15,840 nt of DNA, taken from the NCBI GenBank assembly GCA_041565275.1, contig JBFGVE010000061.1, positions 1-15,840 on the forward strand, given 5' to 3'. Origin of the DNA: CAWUKT01 sp041565275 (GTDB lineage Bacteria > Bacteroidota > Bacteroidia > J057 > JADKCL01). Both the position numbers and the translations under genes were made by a program. Of this stretch, positions 7,339 to 13,575 are shown in pieces; position 1 is the first letter of the stretch, and each line of letters starts with the position of its first letter. The notes below the pieces were generated by a model. That model was not told where the DNA came from. It saw only the letters and a program-made list of their open reading frames with translations, and did not search any database.

Positions 7339-7541
7339 AAGAAGCAGAAAGCAGAATCCAGCATTTCAGAGCTGATAACTTCCTTCCCAGAGTTGACAGT
7401 CTTCTTCAGTGGTTTCACGGTTGCATAATTGCCCGTCTCCATAATTGGAGTTTCTCCCTGAAACTGGGCAATCTTGACCCAATGGTAGCCTGTATCATTT
7501 TTGAATGCTTCTTCAATTTGATAATACCAGAACATTACCAA
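7332..7541 (-). other. Uncharacterised small antisense ORF, possible gene remnant
   Basis: A 69-codon reading frame runs leftward in a stretch that has no + strand gene. The product is mixed and hydrophilic (IEEAFKNDTGYHWVKIAQF, later KPLKKTVNSGKEVISSEM) and reads more like protein than a typical random ORF, but I recognise no family. It has no obvious promoter or ribosome-binding site, begins with TTG or an ATG two codons later (7535), and points away from the acetyltransferase. It could be a decayed gene fragment, a small real gene or chance. The 7218-7570 gap otherwise holds only the promoter candidate and the 18-bp repeat. Confidence 0.25.
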
Positions 7542-7570
7542 GCAGTTATAAACTTAAAAACCGTCTTATT

Positions 7571-8014
7571 ATGACACAGATAGATTATACAACCGTTGCC
7601 AAAGAAGAATTCACCAAATATAGGGAACGAATAGCTGATTTTCTTTTTGAACACCTCGACCAATATGGAGATACCAAGGAAGACATTCTGAAAGCCATAG
7701 ACTTCGTCTTTGAAAAACACTGTGGTGGGTTGATCCTACTTGGATTAGAGGGTAGTGAAATTGTAGGGTCAGTGGTCATTAATCATACCAGAATGCAGGG
7801 ATATATCCCCGAAAACATTCTGGTTTATATAGCTGTACATAAAGAAAAAAGAGGAAAGGGTATCGGGAAAGCGTTAATGAATAAGGCCATGAATCTAGCA
7901 AAAGGAGGTATTGCATTGCATGTAGAACCAGACAATCCAGCTAAACTGATGTATGAAAAGATGGGTTTCGTCAACAAGTATTTAGAAATGCGATTAGAAA
8001 GACCTCAGACTTAA
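7571..8014 (+). CDS. GNAT-family N-acetyltransferase
   Basis: This 147-residue protein has the Gcn5-related acetyltransferase layout: acetyl-CoA would donate an acetyl group to an amine. Motif A is VYIAVHKEKRGKGIGKALM, with the pyrophosphate-binding R-x-x-G-x-G at 94-99. Motif B is EPDNPAKLMYEKMGF near 119-133, typical of small-molecule or amino-acid acetylating members. The frame is open upstream to an ATG at 7505, but the extra 22 residues have no GNAT character, so 7571 is preferred. The racemase-family gene follows after 74 bp and probably shares the transcript. Its substrate is unknown; an amino acid or polyamine is plausible from context only. Base composition is more AT-rich than in the pyrimidine genes. 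Confidence 0.82.
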   Translation: MTQIDYTTVAKEEFTKYRERIADFLFEHLDQYGDTKEDILKAIDFVFEKHCGGLILLGLEGSEIVGSVVINHTRMQGYIPENILVYIAVHKEKRGKGIGKALMNKAMNLAKGGIALHVEPDNPAKLMYEKMGFVNKYLEMRLERPQT

Positions 8015-8032
8015 CTGACAATGAAAAAGCCT

Positions 8033-8052
8033 GGAAGAGCACAAAATCTTCC
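8033..8052. other. Inverted repeat in the GNAT/racemase spacer
   Basis: GGAAGA (8033-8038) and TCTTCC (8047-8052) form a 6-bp stem with an 8-nt loop in the 74-bp spacer. No T-run follows, so it is not a clear terminator; it may be a processing or attenuation hairpin or chance. It lies within a possible 21-codon ORF (8021-8086). Confidence 0.25.
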
Positions 8053-8088
8053 CGAACCTAATCAACCAACCAACCAGAAATTTTGACC

Positions 8089-9159
8089 ATGGCATTTATC
8101 AGACTATACAGAGACAAACTAAAACACAATTACGAATACCTGGATAACCTCTTTCAAGAACACGGCAAGGGGTGGGCTGTTGTGACAAAGTTATTGTGCG
8201 GGAACCGAGATTACATAGAAGAACTCATCAACCTGGGTGCAAATGAGATTTGCGATTCTCGGATCAGTAACCTAAGGGTTGTCAAGCAAATAAACCCTGA
8301 AATAGAAACCGTTTATATTAAGCCTCCAGCCAAAAGAAGCATTAAAAATATTGTACGATATGCAGATGCAAGTTTTAATACCGAATTTGATACCATCAAA
8401 TTGATTTCGGAGGAAGCAGGAAGGCAGAAGAAACTGCACAAGATCATTATCATGATCGAGTTGGGGGATTTACGGGAAGGTATAATGGGGGAACATTTGC
8501 TGGAATTTTATGCTTCGGTCTTTCAGCTGCCAAACATTAAGATAACGGGTATAGGTGCAAATCTGAACTGTTTGCATGGAGTCCTTCCTTCTGAGGATAA
8601 ACTGGTACAACTAAGCCTTTACAAACAGTTGATCGAAAGCAAATTTGAACGTGAGATTCCCTGGGTAACGGGAGGGACTTCTGTAATTATCCCTTTGTTA
8701 TCACGGAGACAGGTACCTGCAGGAATTAATCATTTCAGAGTGGGGGAATCATTGTTTTTCGGGAATAATGCCCTCACAGGAAAACCGCTGGAAGGTATGC
8801 AACAGGGAGTCATTCGACTGTTCTCAGAAGTAATTGAGATCACAAAAAAACCAAAAGTGCCGATCGGTTATCTGGGGGAAAACCCATCAGGTGATACATT
8901 CGATGTGGCTGAAGAAGATTATGGAAAAGAGTCTTTTCGTGCTATTCTCGATGTTGGATTACTCGACATTTCGACCGATTATTTAATTCCGGAAGATGAT
9001 AATATCTCTATTATAGGTGCAAGTTCAGATATGCTGGTTGTTGACCTTGGAGAAACCAATGATAAATACAAAGTCGGAGACATTATTAGTTTCAATTTAA
9101 AGTACATGGGAGCTTTGCGGCTACTCAACTCCTATTACATTTCAAAGCAAATATGCTGA
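8089..9159 (+). CDS. Alanine/ornithine racemase family PLP-dependent enzyme
   Basis: This 356-residue protein has the alanine-racemase N-terminal fold (PLP-binding TIM barrel). Lys34 in VVTKLLCGN is the expected Schiff-base lysine. CDSRISNL (55-62), the GANLNCLHGVLPSEDK loop and HFRVGESLFFGNN are typical of the ornithine-racemase (Orr/YhfX-like) branch rather than of cell-wall Alr or DadX. These enzymes racemise amino acids such as ornithine or alanine in the cytosol. The exact substrate is not readable here. The ATG at 8089 is chosen over the TTG two codons earlier. It follows the GNAT gene, suggesting joint action on an amino acid. AT content is higher than in the flanking regions; for example 8341-8400 is only about a quarter G+C. 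Confidence 0.82.
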   Translation: MAFIRLYRDKLKHNYEYLDNLFQEHGKGWAVVTKLLCGNRDYIEELINLGANEICDSRISNLRVVKQINPEIETVYIKPPAKRSIKNIVRYADASFNTEFDTIKLISEEAGRQKKLHKIIIMIELGDLREGIMGEHLLEFYASVFQLPNIKITGIGANLNCLHGVLPSEDKLVQLSLYKQLIESKFEREIPWVTGGTSVIIPLLSRRQVPAGINHFRVGESLFFGNNALTGKPLEGMQQGVIRLFSEVIEITKKPKVPIGYLGENPSGDTFDVAEEDYGKESFRAILDVGLLDISTDYLIPEDDNISIIGASSDMLVVDLGETNDKYKVGDIISFNLKYMGALRLLNSYYISKQIC

Positions 9160-9190
9160 CAGTTGATGTTGAGAAGACTGCCTATATCTT

Positions 9191-9240
9191 TATTGTCCGA
9201 CCCGTTTTCACTTTCTATTGTCCCAACTGTTTTCACCTCT
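9191..9240. repeat. Two adjacent 25-bp imperfect direct repeats
   Basis: Units 9191-9215 and 9216-9240 both begin TATTGTCC and both carry GTTTTCAC at the same offset. By eye 19 of 25 positions match, and 18 of the first 21. The first unit overlaps the end of the weak promoter candidate. Confidence 0.6.
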
Positions 9241-9288
9241 TACACAGACATTCCCGCTGTCCAGGCAGATTTACTGAACGATCTTTTC

Positions 9289-9322
9289 AGGAGGTAGGTG
9301 CAGCCAGGAGTTAGGTACAGCC
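9289..9322. repeat. Two adjacent 17-bp direct repeats
   Basis: AGGAGGTAGGTGCAGCC (9289-9305) is followed directly by AGGAGTTAGGTACAGCC (9306-9322), matching at 15 of 17 positions. No third copy follows. The unit is purine-rich and begins AGGAG, but no start codon lies at a suitable distance. Confidence 0.65.
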
Positions 9323-9454
9323 TAGATAAGAGATAAATGCCCTAGGACAAACGGCCTACAACAGAGCCTGGCTTACCGTTACCCGTCTAAAAATAATTCC
9401 AGCCCGCAACAATTAATTCGGTCGATTTTGGATGAGTCTAAAAAAATACGACTC

Positions 9455-10984
9455 ATGCCCATCATTTTGATTTGTTTCTCAGTCGCGACCGGTATATTGC
9501 TGTCGGAAGGTGGTTCCACTCTATTCTGGTGGTTCCTCACTTTCTTTCCCATCCTGCTCGCTTTCTCCTCTTTCTTCTCCCTAAAAAAAATATCTCGTAC
9601 CTGGGAATTACTTTTCAATATTGGGCTGGCAGGCTGTTTCATGATCATTGGGGTTGTGATGGGGGTGGTACGACAGGAAAAACCGGGCAACCATATCTAT
9701 GGATTACTGGGTTGTACTATTCAGATAGAGGCAAGGGTGGTTGGGGAGGAAAAGGCGACTCGGTTCGGGAAAAAAATTGTCTTGGAGTGCTTAAAATCAA
9801 CGGTCTCTGATCTACCGGTTTGCGGAAAGGTTCTCACTTATTATGGCAAAATTGATTTTGCTCCGCAGTGTGGAGATATCGTACGTGCACAAATGACTTT
9901 TCGCCCCTTGCTTGGCAAATTTCCCGGTTACCAAAAATACCTGGAAAACCAGGATATTTTCGTCACCACAAGGGTAAGATCATTAGAGTTGGTTCGCCAC
10001 GAGTGGAACTTCAAAGGGCAGACATTAAGGTGGAGAGAACAACTGAAAAGAAAAATTCTCAAACAGATGCCAGATGAAAAGATCGGAGGCCTTGTAGTTG
10101 CTATGCTCTTGGGAGACCGGTCCGGACTTAGCCAAGCCACCAAGGAATCTTTTCGAAAATCAGGCCTCAGTCATATTTTAGCTATATCAGGGCTACACAT
10201 TGGCATTATTTACCTCTTTCTTTGCTCTTTGCTGTCTTTTTTTGATCTTCTCCCAAGTGGAAAGACCATCCGCACCATTTTGATCCTGCTGGTGTTGTGG
10301 ATGTTCGCCTTTATCACTGGGAGCAGCCCTTCGGTTTGCAGGGCTGTAATGATGATCTCATTGATCAGCCTGGGAAAGCTTTTCTTCAGGGAAACCAGTG
10401 GCCTTAACCTACTCGCTACCACCGCTTTATTTTTGCTTATTGTGGATCCGCGCGTACTTTTTCAAGTTGGCTTCCAACTGTCATTCAGCGCGGTAGCTGG
10501 TATTATGATTTTAACACCCTTGTTAACAGAGGCTTGCCATCGCAGGTTCTCCAAAATAAAACCAGGCAGATTTGATTCTATTTGTGTTTGCATCTCAGCA
10601 CAAGTGTTTACCGCACCTCTGATATTCTGGCACTTTGGCACATTTCCAACCTATTTCCTACTTGCCAATGCTCTGCTACTTCCTTTGGTAGCCTTGGTGG
10701 TCAACCTTGGCGTCCTTGGCACTTGTCTCTTGTGGGTTCCGGGGGTGAGTTCTCTGATTTTTGGAGTGGTAGACTTTTGGTTATGGGCCATTACTGCAAT
10801 CAGTGGTTGGATTGGTAGTTTGCCTGGTTCTGAAATGAGCAAGATATCCTTCTACGATCCGGGATTTTGTGCTTTAATAACCATTGTATTCTTCTTTATA
10901 TGGTTGTGGACATGGAAAGAGATCCTCAAATGGTTCAGGAAACCATCTATTTCTTATTTATCTTTCCGCCATGGAGCAAAATAA
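9455..10984 (+). CDS. comEC: ComEC/Rec2-type DNA uptake channel without metallo-beta-lactamase domain
   Basis: This polytopic inner-membrane protein of about 509 residues belongs to the ComEC/Rec2 family, which passes single-stranded DNA into the cytoplasm during transformation. N-terminal hydrophobic helices lead into a soluble OB-like region (about 75-180) with PGYQKYLENQ. The competence domain follows, with AMLLGDRSGLS and HILAISGLHIGI (near residues 215-252 from the ATG). Several further hydrophobic helices run to the C-terminus. No metallo-beta-lactamase domain follows, so it is shorter than the Bacillus or Thermus proteins; such short forms are common in Bacteroidota. The ATG at 9455 is preferred, but a TTG at 9428 would add nine residues. 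The 3' end overlaps the next gene by 14 nt. Other competence genes are not in view. Confidence 0.87.
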   Translation: MPIILICFSVATGILLSEGGSTLFWWFLTFFPILLAFSSFFSLKKISRTWELLFNIGLAGCFMIIGVVMGVVRQEKPGNHIYGLLGCTIQIEARVVGEEKATRFGKKIVLECLKSTVSDLPVCGKVLTYYGKIDFAPQCGDIVRAQMTFRPLLGKFPGYQKYLENQDIFVTTRVRSLELVRHEWNFKGQTLRWREQLKRKILKQMPDEKIGGLVVAMLLGDRSGLSQATKESFRKSGLSHILAISGLHIGIIYLFLCSLLSFFDLLPSGKTIRTILILLVLWMFAFITGSSPSVCRAVMMISLISLGKLFFRETSGLNLLATTALFLLIVDPRVLFQVGFQLSFSAVAGIMILTPLLTEACHRRFSKIKPGRFDSICVCISAQVFTAPLIFWHFGTFPTYFLLANALLLPLVALVVNLGVLGTCLLWVPGVSSLIFGVVDFWLWAITAISGWIGSLPGSEMSKISFYDPGFCALITIVFFFIWLWTWKEILKWFRKPSISYLSFRHGAK

Positions 10985-11753
10985 TCTGGTTGAGTACGAA
11001 GTCTGCGACCGCATCGGATATATCACTCTTAACCGTCCTGAAAAACGCAATGCGCTCAATTTTCAAATGGTTACCGAATTGCGTAAGGCATTCTCCACCG
11101 CTGAGCGGGACGGCAGTGTGAAAGTTATCGTTTTGAAAGCCAACGGCAAAGCATTTTGCGCTGGAGCAGATTTGGATTTTCTTAAGCAGTTGCAACAATA
11201 TAGCCTGGAAGATAACCTCAATGACTCTAACCATTTGATGGAGTTGTTCCTAGCCATTTACCGAAGTGACAAAGTCGTAATTGCTCAGATTGAAGGTCCT
11301 GCCGTAGCAGGAGGTGCCGGACTGGCTACAGTATGTGACTTTTCTTTTTCGATACCCAATGCGAAATTTGGATATACAGAAGTACGGATCGGGTTCGTCC
11401 CAGCTATAGTAATGGTCTTTCTGATCCGCAAATGTGGGGAATTAAGAGCCAAAGAGTTGTTGCTCGGCGGTGAGATCATTACCGCTGAAACCGCGGTTAA
11501 CTACAACATGATCAATAAAGTAGTTCCAGCGGAGGAAATAAGGGATTATGTCCGTGGCTTTGCCCTCACACTATGCTCCCAGAATTCTGGTTCCTCGATG
11601 CAGCTTACCAAAAAAATGGTTGCTGATATCCAAACCTTTCAGGTCGCAGATGCACTTCGATTTGCTTCTAAAATGAACGCCCATGCCAGGGGAACTGAAG
11701 ATTGTCAGCGGGGCATTGCTGCATTTCTGAACAAAGAGAAATTGGAGTGGTGA
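10971..11753 (+). CDS. Enoyl-CoA hydratase/isomerase (crotonase) family, possibly methylglutaconyl-CoA hydratase
   Basis: This 260-residue protein has the crotonase fold: NRPEKRNALN (21-30), the oxyanion-hole segments AFCAGADLDFL (61-71) and IEGPAVAGGAG, and YTEVRIGFVPA with the catalytic Glu137. The other glutamate of classical enoyl-CoA hydratase is replaced by Gly117 in GGAGLATVCD, so simple beta-oxidation hydratase activity is uncertain. The EVRIGFVPA pattern resembles methylglutaconyl-CoA hydratases of leucine degradation, but the exact substrate is open. The ATG lies inside the end of comEC (14-nt overlap, different frame), which implies translational coupling. An open frame extends 29 codons upstream into comEC but carries no family sequence. 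It is cytosolic, with no targeting signal. Confidence 0.85.
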   Translation: MEQNNLVEYEVCDRIGYITLNRPEKRNALNFQMVTELRKAFSTAERDGSVKVIVLKANGKAFCAGADLDFLKQLQQYSLEDNLNDSNHLMELFLAIYRSDKVVIAQIEGPAVAGGAGLATVCDFSFSIPNAKFGYTEVRIGFVPAIVMVFLIRKCGELRAKELLLGGEIITAETAVNYNMINKVVPAEEIRDYVRGFALTLCSQNSGSSMQLTKKMVADIQTFQVADALRFASKMNAHARGTEDCQRGIAAFLNKEKLEW

Positions 11754-11911
11754 TTTGAAGTAGCTGTCCATTCTAAGGAGGTAAATCAAATCTCGGCATG
11801 GAACTTGTGCCATTACAGATGATCAGCGTTACTAAAATGGATTAAAACGGTATACCAACTGGCTGATATGGAACTTGGCTGCTAAAGTTTGCAAGCTGTT
11901 TATCAAACATT
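11754..11911. other. 158-bp spacer with isolated strong Shine-Dalgarno-like sequence
   Basis: AAGGAGGT at 11775-11782 is the strongest Shine-Dalgarno match outside prfB. The next ATG (11798) is 15 nt away, too far for normal use, and opens only a 15-codon ORF to 11845. ATGGAACTTG occurs twice (11798-11807 and 11868-11877). A TAAAGTTTG at 11883-11891 resembles a -7 box with one extra base before the secreted-protein gene. Nothing here is firm. Confidence 0.3.
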
Positions 11912-12577
11912 ATGAGAGATCAAAATATTGTGAATCCCAGGGTATTTTTTCTACTGGCATTGTTGCTTTCCAGCTATGGCCTTCGAGGTCAATCCTTTGA
12001 GGGAACTGTGAAATACAGTGTCCGGATTACTGGGAAATCAGCCCAGGATTACCTTAAAAATGAGCCTCCTAATGGCATCATAATGCATATCAAAGAGGAC
12101 AATTTTATCGTCAAGTTAACTGGTGGCCGGATCGCGAGAACATTCCTTTTTATCGGGGACTCCAATCACACATACGTAGTTGACATTCCCGGCAGACGCT
12201 ACTTCCAGCGAACATACTATGAAGATACCTCCGGTTATAAACCTGTGGCTGCGCCTACAGGAAAAACAGTTAAGGTAAAGGGATATGATTGTCAAGAGTA
12301 CAAGGTCAGCCGCAAAGACCGGAAGGAAATCAGTCTTTATTATGTCTGTGATGATTTCAGGGTAGATACAACCCTGTACTCCGGACTTGACGGTGCCAAA
12401 GCCGACTTTTTGGTTCCTGGATTGGGAGGCAGGATACCATTGATGAAGGTGATCAAAACCCCCGACATGATCACCTCCGTTGAACTCTCCTATATCAGAG
12501 AAGAAAGCTTCTTCCCGGAATCGTTTTTGATCCCGGAAGGCTTTACCAACAAAAGGAAACGTGACCCCAGAAAATGA
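11912..12577 (+). CDS. Secreted protein of unknown function, DUF4412-like
   Basis: This 221-residue protein starts with a signal peptide (hydrophobic VFFLLALLLSSYGL, likely cleavage near RG-QS at 26-27). The mature part is beta-rich and reads like the DUF4412 group common in Bacteroidota: SFEGTVKYSV near the new N-terminus, strands such as HTYVVDIPGRRYF, then GYDCQEYKV and a mid-region YYVCDDFRVDTT. No catalytic motif is recognised. It would be periplasmic or at the cell surface. Cys residues occur in the two conserved strands and could form a disulfide. It overlaps the following lipoprotein gene by ATGA, so the two are probably made together and may act in one envelope complex. The family assignment is from memory of the pattern. 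Confidence 0.65.
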   Translation: MRDQNIVNPRVFFLLALLLSSYGLRGQSFEGTVKYSVRITGKSAQDYLKNEPPNGIIMHIKEDNFIVKLTGGRIARTFLFIGDSNHTYVVDIPGRRYFQRTYYEDTSGYKPVAAPTGKTVKVKGYDCQEYKVSRKDRKEISLYYVCDDFRVDTTLYSGLDGAKADFLVPGLGGRIPLMKVIKTPDMITSVELSYIREESFFPESFLIPEGFTNKRKRDPRK

Positions 12578-13044
12578 GATCTTTCATATTTAAAGGCTTG
12601 GTTTTTGCAGTGCTCCTAACCTCTTGTGCCAAAAAAGATGACCGCCTGGCCAATTGGGTGTTGAAGAAAGAAGCCATTTGGCTGGTATTGCAGACGGATT
12701 ACACAAGGATCGTTACTACACAGTCAGTTCTGGAAGAAACAGGTACTGAAATCAACAATGGAGTACTTGCTTTTACCTCAGACACGGATGGGAATTTTGA
12801 AATGGTTGTCCCGTTTATAGAGGACAATTGGATCAGAGATTTTGACTGGAGTGTTGACTCAGACACCATACGGGGAGGTTTTCCCGAGCCAATACAGGAC
12901 ACATTGGGAGGAACTGAAGTAATGACTTTTAAAGCATGGGAGATCAGCAAAAAACAAATGCGCCTTCTTATGCTTCATCTCACCACCAGACCGAATGAAA
13001 CCATCACCCTTGAGATGGAACTGAATATGCAAAGGCGCAAGTGA
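12574..13044 (+). CDS. Small lipoprotein of unknown function
   Basis: This 156-residue protein has a lipoprotein signal peptide: basic start, hydrophobic FKGLVFAVLL, and lipobox LLTSC with the lipidated Cys18. The residues after Cys are AKKDD, a charged stretch. The remaining about 138 residues look like a lipocalin-like or beta-sandwich domain (strands IWLVLQTDY, GNFEMVVPF, QMRLLMLHL), as in many small Bacteroidota lipoproteins, but I cannot name a family. The start codon overlaps the stop of the upstream secreted protein by 4 nt (ATGA), indicating translational coupling. The ATG has no separate ribosome-binding site. A role in the envelope with its partner is inference. Confidence 0.7.
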   Translation: MRSFIFKGLVFAVLLTSCAKKDDRLANWVLKKEAIWLVLQTDYTRIVTTQSVLEETGTEINNGVLAFTSDTDGNFEMVVPFIEDNWIRDFDWSVDSDTIRGGFPEPIQDTLGGTEVMTFKAWEISKKQMRLLMLHLTTRPNETITLEMELNMQRRK

Positions 13045-13104
13045 TGCAACTTTATTTCTTACCTTGGAGGGTGGTCACTGTTTTATGCTGACAATTGAAA
13101 AAAT

Positions 13105-13476
13105 ATGGCAATCACTCACGATCTGGGAAAATTAGGGGAAGACCTTGCGGTTGAGTACTTGGAGAAAGATGGATTTAAGGTCTTTGACAGGAATTACCGG
13201 CTGGAAAAGAAGGAAATCGACATTGTAGCCTTCTGGGAAGAGCCCGCTGAGTTGCATTTTATCGAAGTAAAGACCCTAACCAATACTACCCATATCAATC
13301 CTGAGGAAGGCCTCTCAGAACAGCAACAAAAGAATATGGCTGCTGTAGCCAAGTTTTACCTTCGTGAACGACAACTTGTATCAGTCCCGGTTGTATTCGA
13401 TCTGATCGCTGTTTCTATGGATAACCCGGACGAGCCTCGTATTGAGCATATTGAAGATATTTTCCGTCCCACATAG
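13105..13476 (+). CDS. YraN/UPF0102 family endonuclease-like protein
   Basis: This 123-residue protein is a full-length UPF0102 (YraN) member with the PD-(D/E)xK-like nuclease core. GKLGEDLAVEYLEKDGF (residues 8-24) is the family's opening helix, RNYRLEKKEIDIVAF carries the acidic Glu-x-Asp pair, and LHFIEVKT gives the E-x-K. QQKNMAAVAKFYLRER and VVFDLIAV complete the fold. The cellular role is not settled, although a link to DNA uptake or Holliday-junction processing has been suggested for the family. comEC in the same window is compatible with that but not adjacent. It precedes prfB by 94 bp. Confidence 0.88.
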   Translation: MAITHDLGKLGEDLAVEYLEKDGFKVFDRNYRLEKKEIDIVAFWEEPAELHFIEVKTLTNTTHINPEEGLSEQQQKNMAAVAKFYLRERQLVSVPVVFDLIAVSMDNPDEPRIEHIEDIFRPT

Positions 13477-13497
13477 CGGAAAATCCACACCTACCCA

Positions 13498-13528
13498 TTT
13501 TTTATTGTTCAGCCAAAGTCTACCTTTG
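13498..13528 (+). promoter_or_regulatory. Bacteroidota-type promoter candidate for prfB
   Basis: TACCTTTG at 13521-13528 matches TAnnTTTG exactly. A T-rich TTTT (13498-13501), one base from TTTG, lies 19 nt upstream as the -33 element. Transcription would begin near 13534, giving prfB a leader of about 37 nt. The -7 box lies inside the first unit of a 37-bp tandem repeat. Confidence 0.55.
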
Positions 13529-13575
13529 CTTCCCTAGATTATTGTTCAACCATATTTTACTTATCCAATTATGAC
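13502..13575. repeat. Degenerate 37-bp tandem repeat over the prfB promoter and leader
   Basis: TTATTGTTCAGCCA (13502-13515) recurs as TTATTGTTCAACCA (13539-13552), exactly 37 bp later. Extending both copies gives about 21 matches over the first 28 positions, after which they diverge. The first unit holds the -7 box TACCTTTG; the second has TACTTATC there. The unit boundary makes the second copy end just inside prfB. Confidence 0.5.

Larger units (their letters stand above)
9160..9454. other. 295-bp gene-free gap with weak promoter and two tandem repeats
   Basis: No convincing gene occurs here. TATCTTTA at 9185-9192 is one base from the -7 consensus, with TTG at 9163-9165 as a -33 candidate after a 19-nt spacer; this is weak. 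Two separate tandem repeats (listed on their own) fill much of the rest. No clear terminator hairpin with a T-run follows the racemase gene. Confidence 0.5.

Noticed and set aside
7505..7570. N-terminal extension of the GNAT gene to ATG 7505
   Set aside because: The 22 extra residues have no GNAT character and overlap the antisense ORF; the ATG at 7571 begins the recognisable domain.
10884..10970. N-terminal extension of the crotonase gene into comEC
   Set aside because: It would start at TTG and adds Gly/Ser/His-rich sequence unlike the family, while the ATG at 10971 leads directly into it.
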